In this document: in pieces, positions 8,403-17,102 of the stretch
Position numbering within the stretch: position 1 is the stretch's first letter
Layout of the letters: every line of letters begins with the position of its first letter
Assembly (NCBI GenBank): GCA_023426145.1
Contig: JAFABG010000025.1
Span: 248,001 to 312,000, forward strand
Direction: 5' to 3'
Source: Bacteroidota bacterium
Lineage (GTDB): Bacteria > Bacteroidota > Bacteroidia > Bacteroidales > Bacteroidaceae
DNA: 64,000 bases
The notes under the pieces: generated by a model
Databases searched by the model: none
What the model was told of the DNA's origin: nothing
The model's input: the letters and a program-made list of their open reading frames with translations, nothing else
Made by a program: the position numbers and the translations under genes

Positions 8403-10544
8403 TCATGAATTGATCTTCAGCTCATCAATCAACTGAGTAGCCTTTCCATACTTTTCGATCATAAAAAGAATATAGCGCACATCTACACCGATGCAACGTT
8501 GTAAATCAGGTTCAAAAACAATATCACTACTCATAGCCTCCCAATTTCCATCAAAGGCAAGCCCCAGCAGTTCGCCTTTCGCATTGAACATCGCACTACC
8601 TGAGTTTCCACCTGTAATATCATTATTAGAAATGAAGCATACATTCATTCCCCCATTCTTATTGGCATATCGGCCAAAATCACCGGAAGAAAGCAGTGCC
8701 AACATATCAGGTTGAATAGCAAAATCAAGATCTCCTTTGTGTTCCCTCACTTTCTCAAAGATACCCTTAACGGTGGTGTAGTAACTAAATGAAGCTCCAT
8801 CAAAAGGAGAATATCCACGAACTGTACCAAAACTAAGTCGCATGGTAGAATTGGCATCCGGATAGAAGTTATGATCTGCATACATACGACGCATGGCTGC
8901 ATTAAATTGACGCTCACTTTTTTCAATCTTCTCAGAAGCTTCCGAAATGCTTTGATTCATTTCATAATACTTAACGATCAGATCAAGGCTCAAAGCAATG
9001 GCTGGATCCTCAATCAAGTTATAGGTACTATCGCGCTCTAAGAAGCGTTTTAAGCCAATAGGGGATGTGATATGCGATGTTGCATAGAGTGTGTCAACAT
9101 AGGCCTTTATATTGCCGTTATACGCCGTGTCTATTTGCGCATACATGGCGGGAAGATACTTTTTATCAACTTTGCTCTGATAATCCTCTAGCATAGCCGC
9201 AAAAACCTCCTTATCTATGGAGAGATCTAAGTTATCATACTTCTCTATTAAACTCTTCATTCGGGCTACCACTTGGTTTTCTTCAGCTTCAAAATCAAAG
9301 TTCAATATTTCAAGTGCAAGCTGAACCAATTCAGGCCCATTGATGAAAGATTCACCAAAATAGGCTAAAGCGCGGTTTGTGTCACGACGATTATTATAAT
9401 TCAATTCCAAAGATGAAAAAAGCCGAAGAAGTTTGCTTCTTTCTTCCGGATGGTTTTGAATCCAATCTCGGAGAGCAGCTTCGGCAGCTCGCTTCTTTTC
9501 TAGTACTTTCAGATGCCGAATCGCCTTATTGGTTCCTATGCTGTTCTTCCAATAATTAGAACTTTCATCGTATTTTGAAGCATATTTGATGCGAATATCC
9601 GGGCGAGCATCCATCTCGCGTTTCCAGATGGCCTGTTTCACTCCACGCACGTCTATCATAGCTTGATTGATGCCACTCATCATTTCTTCAATACCATAAG
9701 AAGAAAGATAACGTTCAGTAGTGCCGGGATATCCAAGGGTCATACAAAAAGTACCTTCCTTGTAGCCTTCCAAAGAGATGGGAGCAACATATTCCGGATG
9801 GTAAGGTACATTTTCAGGCGAATAATCAGCGGGACCGTTCTTCTTGTTAGCATAGATTCGAAAAACGCTGAAATCGCCTGTATGACGAGGCCACATCCAA
9901 TTATCCGTATCCCATCCAAACTTTCCTACTGAAGAGGGAGGAGCAAAAACCAAACGAACATCGGTATAATCGCGATAGACAGAGAGCCAGAATTCATTAC
10001 CGGCATAATAAGCATCTACCACACCTGTTAGGGTCGAATCTTTCTTTGACACCTCCTGTCCTATTACATTCATAACCGAATCAACAGCTACACGGCGCTC
10101 GCTCTCTGAATGAGCATGACCTGCAACCGAAAGTACGCGTTTAGTTACATTCTCTGTACGCAACAAAAAGCGAACATACAACTCTGGATTGGGTAATTCT
10201 TCGCTCTGGTTGTGAGCAACAAAACCATCCTTCAAATAATCGTGTTCCACCGTTGAATGCTGTTGAATACTACTGAAACCGCAATGATGATTGGTAAAGA
10301 CTAAACCATCTTCAGAGACGACGACGCCCGAACAGAAACCACCAAAACTGACGACAGCATTAGCTAAGGCGGGTCTATTGGGATTATAAAGCTGGCTGGC
10401 AGGTAACTGCAAGCCCAGTTCTTTCATCGTTTTTTCCGTCTTCTTATTCTTATGTAAGTTCCCCAACAGCCACATTCCTTCATCGGCATATGCCTGCGTG
10501 AGGCAACTAGAGAGGAGAATTATTGCGATCAGTCTGAATTTCAT
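8403..10544 (-). CDS. S46-family dipeptidyl-peptidase, DPP7-like
   Basis: A 713-residue exported serine exopeptidase that removes dipeptides from peptide N-termini. A signal peptide ends at about residue 20 (QAYA). The catalytic His lies in TNHHCG (residues 84-89), the Asp region in DTDNWMWPRHTGDF, and the catalytic Ser is Ser648 in GGNSGSAMFN. The residue 18 positions after the serine decides S1 specificity in this family: Gly in DPP7 (hydrophobic P1) and Arg in DPP11 (Asp/Glu P1). Here it is Gly666, pointing to the DPP7 type. The full length fits the family. It is probably periplasmic and feeds on extracellular peptides. Confidence 0.92.
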   Translation of the reverse strand: MKFRLIAIILLSSCLTQAYADEGMWLLGNLHKNKKTEKTMKELGLQLPASQLYNPNRPALANAVVSFGGFCSGVVVSEDGLVFTNHHCGFSSIQQHSTVEHDYLKDGFVAHNQSEELPNPELYVRFLLRTENVTKRVLSVAGHAHSESERRVAVDSVMNVIGQEVSKKDSTLTGVVDAYYAGNEFWLSVYRDYTDVRLVFAPPSSVGKFGWDTDNWMWPRHTGDFSVFRIYANKKNGPADYSPENVPYHPEYVAPISLEGYKEGTFCMTLGYPGTTERYLSSYGIEEMMSGINQAMIDVRGVKQAIWKREMDARPDIRIKYASKYDESSNYWKNSIGTNKAIRHLKVLEKKRAAEAALRDWIQNHPEERSKLLRLFSSLELNYNNRRDTNRALAYFGESFINGPELVQLALEILNFDFEAEENQVVARMKSLIEKYDNLDLSIDKEVFAAMLEDYQSKVDKKYLPAMYAQIDTAYNGNIKAYVDTLYATSHITSPIGLKRFLERDSTYNLIEDPAIALSLDLIVKYYEMNQSISEASEKIEKSERQFNAAMRRMYADHNFYPDANSTMRLSFGTVRGYSPFDGASFSYYTTVKGIFEKVREHKGDLDFAIQPDMLALLSSGDFGRYANKNGGMNVCFISNNDITGGNSGSAMFNAKGELLGLAFDGNWEAMSSDIVFEPDLQRCIGVDVRYILFMIEKYGKATQLIDELKINS

Positions 10545-10595
10545 GCTATTATTTTTAGGTTTATAATTCTATAATGGAACGGATAGGACTAATCA

Positions 10596-11951
10596 CTATT
10601 CAGTAATTAGTCTCAGTTTTTTAGCCTTTACCCTCGCTTTCAACCAAGCTCCTATTTTATCTTTCTCGGCTACCGAAGGACGTTTCTCAAACTTAAGCAC
10701 TGCCAGTGTTACGGTATCCGTCAGCATGGAGTCTACCCTAGTCTCCAATGAATGCGTGATAGAGAGCGATGTAATGGAAGGATACAGCACTTTCAACTCA
10801 GGCACTAAGGCAGAGCCCATTCGGTCATATTCTTTGTATTTTGAAAGGTCTTCTTCAAGCTTTAAAATTTTATTTTGCTGTTCTTGCAAGCGTTCTTCGC
10901 TATTCTTGTAGAAATCTTCCATCACCAGAGCACGGATAGAAGAAACGTCTACTGCGTCATTATTCATTCCTTGTAAAACTGTCAACTTTGTCCCTTCCAG
11001 CTTGTAATCTTTCATCTTGCTACGGGCTATAGATAAAGAAGCGTCGGGCACTTCAGGACCAAGCAATATGATACGAATATCTTTATGCTCATAACTGATC
11101 TTTTTATCAATCACTTGGGTGTTCTCAAAGTTAAGTTGTTCATTAATGAAGCGATTGGCTGCCGATTGATAGAATGTGCTTTTGATTATTCCAAATGTCA
11201 GATAGATAGCAGGGCACATGGTTAATACGGCAATCAAAATGATATATTTACGCACCATTTTCTCGCGTGCTTTATCAACAAACTGTTTGTGTTGAAAGTG
11301 CATCACTCTCACGCCTAGGAACGTGGCCAAACTAATAAACACAGAGTTGATGAAGTATAAATAGAAAGCACCAAGAAAATAGACAAGATTTCCGGAAGCT
11401 AAACCATAACCAGCCGTACAGAGTGGAGGCATCAAAGCAGTAGCAATAGCGACACCGGGAATCACATTCCCTTTTTCTTTCGTGGAAAGAGCTACCACTC
11501 CTGCTAGTCCACCAAACAAGGCTATAAAAACGTCATAAATGCTAGGTGATGTACGAGCTAACAATTCCGATTGAGCCTCGGCGATAGGCGTGAAGAGAAA
11601 AAAGATTGTTGAAGTAGCAACACTGAAAGCGGTAGTTATAAGAAAGCTTTTAAATGAACGCTTCATCAGTTCAAAGTCGTTCAGACCAACAGACAATCCA
11701 ATTCCCATGATAGGCCCCATTAATGGGGAGATTAACATGGCACCGATGATCACTGCCGTGGAGTTCACGTTCAGGCCTAATGAGGCCATGAATATAGCAA
11801 AAATAAGGATCCACAGATTGGCTCCTTTAAACTCAACACCCTTACGTATAGAGTCAACAGTTGCCAATTCATTATCTTTATCCTTTCTCAAGTCCAGATA
11901 CTCCTTCAGGAATGTTCTGATGACAAACTTATTTCTTTGCTCCGTGTTCAT
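10596..11951 (-). CDS. DUF389 (TIGR00341-like) integral membrane protein
   Basis: A 451-residue inner-membrane protein. The first half contains the DUF389 block, with GANLWILIFAIFMASLGLN then STAVIIGAMLISPLMGPI, and about six membrane segments in all. The second half is soluble, with a coiled-coil-like stretch (LQEQQNKILKLEEDL). The function of the family is not known. I chose ATG at 11951; a GTG at 11957 would add two residues and overlap the flippase stop. It lies directly downstream of the flippase gene and is probably co-transcribed with it. Confidence 0.85.
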   Translation of the reverse strand: MNTEQRNKFVIRTFLKEYLDLRKDKDNELATVDSIRKGVEFKGANLWILIFAIFMASLGLNVNSTAVIIGAMLISPLMGPIMGIGLSVGLNDFELMKRSFKSFLITTAFSVATSTIFFLFTPIAEAQSELLARTSPSIYDVFIALFGGLAGVVALSTKEKGNVIPGVAIATALMPPLCTAGYGLASGNLVYFLGAFYLYFINSVFISLATFLGVRVMHFQHKQFVDKAREKMVRKYIILIAVLTMCPAIYLTFGIIKSTFYQSAANRFINEQLNFENTQVIDKKISYEHKDIRIILLGPEVPDASLSIARSKMKDYKLEGTKLTVLQGMNNDAVDVSSIRALVMEDFYKNSEERLQEQQNKILKLEEDLSKYKEYDRMGSALVPELKVLYPSITSLSITHSLETRVDSMLTDTVTLAVLKFEKRPSVAEKDKIGAWLKARVKAKKLRLITE

Positions 11952-11953
11952 AG

Positions 11954-13450
11954 TCACTTCTTTTTTAAGATTCGGTTAATATAAGGAATTTGTTTCAAAG
12001 GCAAATCTTTTTTTATAATATAACCAACAAATAACAGCAAAAGTAAGGTGCGGAACAGTAAACGGAGTGGAAGATTTGAAATAGGCACTTGCCCGCCTAT
12101 GAGATAAAGTACTGCCGCAATTAAAACATAAAGTCCAAGGTGTTTCAAATCATAGGAAATAGGATATTTCTTCTGCCCCATCCAATAGGACAAAAGCATT
12201 ATTACGGCATAGCCAGCAACAGAAGCCCATGCAGATGCTATATAACCATAGACAGGTACGAAAAGAATATTCAACGCCACTATGATAGCACACCCAATGA
12301 GCGAAAAATAAGCTCCCCAGCGAGTCTCATCCGTCAATTTATACCAGAAAGAAAGGTTGAAATAGATGCCTTTGCAGATCTCAGCAAGCATGACAATGGC
12401 TACCACCCCGAGCCCTTCCCAATATCCTCTAGCCACTAGATAGCGCAATAGATCTAAGTAGAACATCACAGCCAGAAAAGCAAGCAAGGAGAATATGAGA
12501 AAATATTTCATTGCATCGGCATACATCTTTCGGTTATCTCCCTCACTGTCTTTCCCAAACACAAAAGGTTCATAAGCATAACGGAACGCTTGTGTAAACA
12601 TCGCCATCACCATGGCTATTTTACTGGTAGCGGCATAAATGCCTAATTGCACCAGCCCTTCTTGGCGGTCCGTGAACAAAAACGGATAAATCATCTTATC
12701 TACTGTTTGGTTTAAGATGCCTACCAGTCCTAGTATCAAAACCGGGAAAGAATAAACGACCATACGTTTCATTAAGGCTTTATCGATCTTGTAGGCAAAA
12801 CCCCTCAGCTCAGGGATAAAAAAGAACATTTGAGCAACAGAGACGACCAGATTACTGACAAAGATATAACCGACTAAATAATCAGGATCGTAGAACCACG
12901 AAACAGTTGAAGGGAAATGGGTATTTAACCATGGACATAGCAGCAGAAAAAACAGATTTAACCCTATCCCACCAACTATGGATAGCAACTTAATGGCAGC
13001 AAACTTAATCGGACGCTTCTTATAACGCAAATAAGCAAAGGGAATACATTGAAAGGAGTCCAGTGCCACCACGATTGCCATCATTGCAATAAACTCCGGA
13101 TGACTACTGTAGTCGAGTAAATTGGAGATGGGTTGGAGGAACAATAAACAAAGAAGAACAAAAATAAGAGATACCCCTCCTACAGATAGTAGTGAATTGG
13201 CATACACCTTCATCGGCTCTTCACCCGATTTATTTGCAAAACGGAAAAATCCGGTTTCCATACCAAATGTAAGCAATACGAGCATCAAAGCAGTAAAGGC
13301 ATATACGTTGGAAACAACTCCATAACCTCCCGAAGAGGCAGGAAGCACTGCTGTGTACAAAGGTACCAGCATATAATTCAAAAAACGCCCTACGATGCTA
13401 CTCAGCCCATAAATGGCAGTATCTTTAGCTAATGATTTTAATCCAGCCAT
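11954..13450 (-). CDS. Wzx/MATE-type polysaccharide flippase
   Basis: A 498-residue membrane protein with about 12-14 hydrophobic segments spread over its whole length. The start, SLAKDTAIYGLSSIVGRFLNYMLVPLYT, is typical of the polysaccharide biosynthesis/export (MVF superfamily) proteins that flip lipid-linked sugars across the inner membrane. No glycosyltransferases are nearby, so it is not part of a visible capsule or O-antigen cluster and may serve a conserved cell-surface glycan. It is separated by 40 bases from ruvB upstream, all in the same direction. Confidence 0.85.
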   Translation of the reverse strand: MAGLKSLAKDTAIYGLSSIVGRFLNYMLVPLYTAVLPASSGGYGVVSNVYAFTALMLVLLTFGMETGFFRFANKSGEEPMKVYANSLLSVGGVSLIFVLLCLLFLQPISNLLDYSSHPEFIAMMAIVVALDSFQCIPFAYLRYKKRPIKFAAIKLLSIVGGIGLNLFFLLLCPWLNTHFPSTVSWFYDPDYLVGYIFVSNLVVSVAQMFFFIPELRGFAYKIDKALMKRMVVYSFPVLILGLVGILNQTVDKMIYPFLFTDRQEGLVQLGIYAATSKIAMVMAMFTQAFRYAYEPFVFGKDSEGDNRKMYADAMKYFLIFSLLAFLAVMFYLDLLRYLVARGYWEGLGVVAIVMLAEICKGIYFNLSFWYKLTDETRWGAYFSLIGCAIIVALNILFVPVYGYIASAWASVAGYAVIMLLSYWMGQKKYPISYDLKHLGLYVLIAAVLYLIGGQVPISNLPLRLLFRTLLLLLFVGYIIKKDLPLKQIPYINRILKKK

Positions 13451-13489
13451 GAATTCTAAATAATAAATAAGATTTCAACCCATCAGAAC

Positions 13490-14521
13490 TCAGTCATTAA
13501 ACAACGTTTTCTGACTACTATAGAGACTTCTCCCCAAATGCTTATAGGCAAGTTCCGTGACTTCGCGACCACGAGGTGTACGTTTCATAAAACCTTCTTT
13601 AATCAAAAAAGGTTCATATACTTCCTCAATTGTTCCTGCGTCTTCTCCCAAAGCTGTAGCGATGGTAGTCAACCCAACGGGTCCCCCTTTAAATTTATCG
13701 ATAATCGTACAAAGTATCTTGTTGTCTATCTCATCCAAGCCATATTTGTCGATGTTCAGCGCTTCGAGTGCAAACTGCGCTATTTCCGTATCAATCGATC
13801 CGGAACCTTTTACTTGAGCAAAATCACGCACGCGACGAAGCAAAGCATTGGCAATACGCGGGGTGCCACGACTACGAGATGCGATTTCGGCGGCTGCCCG
13901 CACCGAGCAGGGTACATCTAAGATGGACGAGGAACGCCTAATGATAGCGCTCAGAATTTCATCATCATAATACTCCAAATGAAGATTGATACCAAATCGA
14001 GCTCGAAGCGGAGCTGTGAGCAAACCGCTACGGGTGGTTGCACCCACTAGCGTAAAAGGATTCAGATCAATTTGAATGCTTCGTGCCGAGGGTCCTTTAT
14101 CGATCATGATGTCAATGCGATAATCTTCCATGGCTGAGTAGAGATATTCTTCCACAACAGGCGACAAACGATGGATTTCATCAATAAAAAGTACATCGTT
14201 CGGTTCCAGACTTGTTAATACTCCAGCCAGATCGCCCGGCTTGTCAAGTACCGGTCCTGAAGTAACTTTAAATCCGACACTCAATTCATTAGCTATAATA
14301 TTTGAAAGCGTTGTTTTTCCTAAGCCCGGAGGGCCATGCAACAAAACGTGGTCGAGTGCCTCACCACGCAGACGTGCTGCCTTAACAAAAATGCGTAAGT
14401 TTTCCACCACCTTATCTTGCCCACTAAAGTCCTCAAAACTCAATGGACGGAGCGCATTTTCAAAATCACGTTCTCGTGAGGTCAGCTGGTGTTCGCGTAT
14501 GTTAAAATCTTCTTGTTCCAT
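13490..14521 (-). CDS. ruvB: Holliday junction branch-migration DNA helicase RuvB
   Basis: A 343-residue AAA+ motor that drives branch migration of Holliday junctions with RuvA. Walker A GPPGLGKT is at residues 63-70, Walker B LFIDEIHRL follows, and the sensor region reads GATTRSGLLTAPLRARFG. The C-terminal winged-helix part has GPVGLTTIATALGED and PRGREVTELAYKHLG. The start at 14521 (MEQEDFNIREHQL) fits orthologues; the longer frame to 14575 adds 18 unrelated residues. ruvA and ruvC are not nearby. Confidence 0.96.
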   Translation of the reverse strand: MEQEDFNIREHQLTSRERDFENALRPLSFEDFSGQDKVVENLRIFVKAARLRGEALDHVLLHGPPGLGKTTLSNIIANELSVGFKVTSGPVLDKPGDLAGVLTSLEPNDVLFIDEIHRLSPVVEEYLYSAMEDYRIDIMIDKGPSARSIQIDLNPFTLVGATTRSGLLTAPLRARFGINLHLEYYDDEILSAIIRRSSSILDVPCSVRAAAEIASRSRGTPRIANALLRRVRDFAQVKGSGSIDTEIAQFALEALNIDKYGLDEIDNKILCTIIDKFKGGPVGLTTIATALGEDAGTIEEVYEPFLIKEGFMKRTPRGREVTELAYKHLGRSLYSSQKTLFND

Positions 14522-14774
14522 TTTCTTCTTGAAATGTAGGAGACAAAGATAGAGATTTAGGTTTATTTTCAGCACAAGAATGGCTAATAAAAACTTTTCA
14601 GCACGCCAAACGGCAACCTAAAAATGCAAGATCTCTATCGCATTAAGATCATCTAGCTTGTAAAAAGCCCTCTTATCATTTCAAAAGACAAGCATTCCTG
14701 CTTCTTAGACAGCATAACGTTAAATGAAGCGCATCCTTTTACTGTATGTATTAGTATATTTAAAACGTAATAAC

Positions 14775-14782
14775 TACTTTTG
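14775..14782 (+). promoter_or_regulatory. Putative -7 promoter element of the SpmA/SpmB-like gene
   Basis: TACTTTTG followed by C matches the Bacteroidetes -7 box and lies 27 bases before the start codon at 14810. Confidence 0.45.
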
Positions 14783-14809
14783 CATCCATCTATATACAAG
14801 TAATCAATT

Positions 14810-16042
14810 ATGGTTCTAAACTACATCTGGATAGCCTTCTTCGTTATCGCCTTCATCATCGCCCTGATTAAAGTGATTTTTCTGGGAGACACTGAAATTT
14901 TTACTGCTATAATGAACTCTACGTTCGACTCCTCAAAAACAGCTTTTGAGATTTCTCTTGGATTGACGGGAGTACTGGCCCTTTGGCTCGGAATCATGAA
15001 AATTGGAGAAAACAGTGGACTGATTAATGCACTTTCACGGTTCTTAAGCCCAGTTCTTTGCCGTCTTTTCCCCGACATTCCGAAAGGACATCCTGTGTTA
15101 GGTTCTATCTTCATGAATATGTCTGCCAATATGCTCGGGCTCGACAATGCGGCTACTCCACTTGGACTTAAAGCCATGAAAGAATTACAAGAGCTGAACC
15201 CTAAAAAAGATACGGCCTCTAATCCGATGATTATGTTTCTCGTGATCAATACATCCGGGCTGATTATCATCCCAATCAGTATTATGGTATATCGCTCGCA
15301 AATGGGAGCTGCGCAACCTACAGATGTTTTTATCCCAATCTTGCTAAGTACCTTTATATCGACAATGGTGGGAGTCATCACTGTGAGTATCTCACAAAAA
15401 ATCAATCTCATCAATAAACCCATTCTCATCTTGACCGGTGCAATCTGCCTATTCTTCTCAGGATTGATTTATCTCTTTCTACATATCTCTCGTGAAGAAA
15501 TGGGGACCTATTCCACCCTTGTTGCCAACATTCTTTTATTTAGTGTAATCATTCTATTTATTTTAACGGGTGTGCGAAAGAAAATCAATGTATATGATTC
15601 TTTTATTGAAGGTGCCAAAGAAGGATTTACGACCGCCGTACGGATCATCCCGTATTTAGTTGCTTTCCTCGTCGGCATAGCTGTATTCCGCACTTCGGGA
15701 GCTATGGATTTTCTTGTAGGAGGCATAGGCTATTTGGTTGGTTTGTGCGGGTTGGACACAAGTTTTGTTGGTGCCCTCCCCACTGCATTGATGAAATCGC
15801 TTAGTGGCAGCGGAGCAAACGGGCTCATGATTGATACGATGAAAGAACTTGGACCAGATTCATTCGTGGGACGAATGAGTTGCATCGTTCGCGGCGCCTC
15901 AGACACTACGTTCTACATCCTTGCCGTATATTTTGGTAGCATTGGAATCAGCAAGACGCGAAATGCCGTTACATGTGGTCTGATTGCCGATTTTTCGGGT
16001 ATCATTGCCGCTATATTAATTAGTTATTTATTTTTCTTTTAA
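14810..16042 (+). CDS. Nucleoside-recognition (Gate) domain membrane protein, SpmA-SpmB fusion
   Basis: A 410-residue polytopic membrane protein. The N-terminal half follows spore maturation protein A (LGIMKIGENSGL; then MNMSANMLGLDNAATPLGLKAM), and the C-terminal half follows SpmB (EGFTTAVRIIPYLVAFLVGIAVF). Each half has a Gate domain, which other transporters share. In spore formers the two are separate genes; here they are fused in a lineage that does not form spores, so the name should not be read as a function. Its role is unknown, possibly transport. ybeY begins 16 bases downstream. Confidence 0.88.
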   Translation: MVLNYIWIAFFVIAFIIALIKVIFLGDTEIFTAIMNSTFDSSKTAFEISLGLTGVLALWLGIMKIGENSGLINALSRFLSPVLCRLFPDIPKGHPVLGSIFMNMSANMLGLDNAATPLGLKAMKELQELNPKKDTASNPMIMFLVINTSGLIIIPISIMVYRSQMGAAQPTDVFIPILLSTFISTMVGVITVSISQKINLINKPILILTGAICLFFSGLIYLFLHISREEMGTYSTLVANILLFSVIILFILTGVRKKINVYDSFIEGAKEGFTTAVRIIPYLVAFLVGIAVFRTSGAMDFLVGGIGYLVGLCGLDTSFVGALPTALMKSLSGSGANGLMIDTMKELGPDSFVGRMSCIVRGASDTTFYILAVYFGSIGISKTRNAVTCGLIADFSGIIAAILISYLFFF

Positions 16043-16058
16043 ATTATACATTCAATTT

Positions 16059-16472
16059 ATGGCTGTAACATATCAAACCGAGGATGTCAAAATGCCTGAT
16101 ATCAAAAAACGGGAAACAACAGAATGGATCAAGCAGGTAGCTTCTTCTTATGGGAAAAGAATTGGTGAAATCGCATACATCTTTTGTTCAGACGAAAAGA
16201 TTCTAGAGGTTAATCGTCAGTACTTACAACACGATTACTATACGGATATCATAACTTTCGATTATTGCGAAGGCGATCGTTTAGCTGGCGATCTATTTAT
16301 CAGTCTTGACACAATACGCACTAATGCAGAACAATTTGGAGCAGCATACGATGATGAGCTCCACCGGGTGATCATTCACGGGATTCTTCATCTTTGCGGC
16401 ATCAACGACAAAGGCCCCGGAGAAAGGGAAATCATGGAAGAAGCTGAGAATAAAGCATTGGCTATTCGATAA
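16059..16472 (+). CDS. ybeY: Endoribonuclease YbeY (rRNA maturation factor)
   Basis: A 137-residue metal-dependent RNase that takes part in 16S rRNA 3'-end maturation and ribosome quality control. The signature is present as HGILHLCGIND (residues 107-117). The usual motif HGxLHLxGYDH has three zinc-binding histidines; here His107 and His111 are kept and the third position is Asp117. The upstream DIITFDYCEGDRLAGDLFIS block also matches. It sits 16 bases after the SpmA/SpmB-like gene. The following 600 bases carry no clear ORF. Confidence 0.93.
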   Translation: MAVTYQTEDVKMPDIKKRETTEWIKQVASSYGKRIGEIAYIFCSDEKILEVNRQYLQHDYYTDIITFDYCEGDRLAGDLFISLDTIRTNAEQFGAAYDDELHRVIIHGILHLCGINDKGPGEREIMEEAENKALAIR

Positions 16473-16602
16473 ATGCTCACTGCTTTCAATAGCCAAAGCT
16501 ATCTCATCAAGCAAAGCTAGATATGAAAAAGTATAAACCAATGCTCCATCATATCTAAAAACAATCTTTTCTTTTGGAGGGAATAAGAGGTTCGGGTGCA
16601 GA

Positions 16603-16704
16603 AATTAATTCGTTCGCCTATAGCCATTCTTCCGTTTGCCTATAGGCGGACGAAAGGTTGCCTATAGGCGAATTTGCGTCCGGCTATAGGCGGACGAATT
16701 AATT
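16603..16704. repeat. Nested palindromic repeat built on GCCTATAGGC
   Basis: The outer arms, 16603-16625 and 16682-16704, are 23 bases long and complementary except for one position. Inside them GCCTATAGGC, itself a perfect palindrome, occurs at 16638-16647 and 16660-16669, so four CTATAG cores lie within about 100 bases. The block can fold as one large cruciform or several small hairpins. No coding potential is apparent. Confidence 0.75.
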
Positions 16705-16916
16705 CATGAACAGAAAGAGACTAATTGATACAGAGCCGGAATTAATTATAGGCTAATCAAGCCTTACTTCTTAACCCAATCTCCTAGTACGGACTTACTC
16801 TCCTCTCTCCTATATTCAGATCAGATTATTAGCAACTACTTACTACTGCGATAGCCATGGATCATTTAAGTAGATCGAATGTACCCCTTCTGGGTTCAAG
16901 CCAAACTATAGGGCAC

Positions 16917-16941
16917 AAAAAAAGAGCGAACAAATCCGCTC
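16917..16941 (-). terminator. Intrinsic terminator on the minus strand
   Basis: Read on the minus strand, GAGCG and CGCTC enclose an 8-base loop, and seven T residues follow (16923-16917). No ORF lies directly upstream on that strand; it would end transcripts from the promoter at 18282-18250. Confidence 0.6.
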
Positions 16942-16950
16942 CTAACAGAA

Positions 16951-16979
16951 AGAATCCCCCAAAATGGGATTCTTTTTTT
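16951..16979 (+). terminator. Hairpin with T-run, terminator-like on the plus strand
   Basis: AGAATCCC (16951-16958) pairs with GGGATTCT (16966-16973), followed by a T-run to 16979. The same stem would form in a minus-strand RNA just before the terminator at 16941. Confidence 0.6.
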
Positions 16980-17102
16980 CTTTCTCTCTCTTGTTATCCT
17001 AAAAAATTCTCTCTCTCTAATACTAATAAAAACTATCTTATTCCTAAAAACTAATCTTTCTTTAAAAAAACCTAATACCTTAGTTATACAAACTTATTAT
17101 TA

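Larger units (their letters stand above)
16473..17102. other. Gene-poor interval between ybeY and the insertion sequence
   Basis: I see no convincing gene here. The interval holds a palindromic repeat cluster (16603-16704), two hairpins of terminator type facing in opposite directions (16917-16941 and 16951-16979), a purine/pyrimidine-biased stretch (about 16975-17040), and the left end of the insertion sequence. A 65-codon frame at 16857-17054 runs straight through the hairpins and has no recognisable features. Confidence 0.6.

Noticed and set aside
16889..16920. T-arm-like GGGTTCAAGCC suggesting a tRNA end or attachment site
   Set aside because: The stem does not pair well and no anticodon or acceptor arm could be built around it.
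16857..17054. 65-codon frame upstream of the insertion sequence
   Set aside because: It crosses two hairpins, has biased low-complexity composition in its second half and resembles no known protein.
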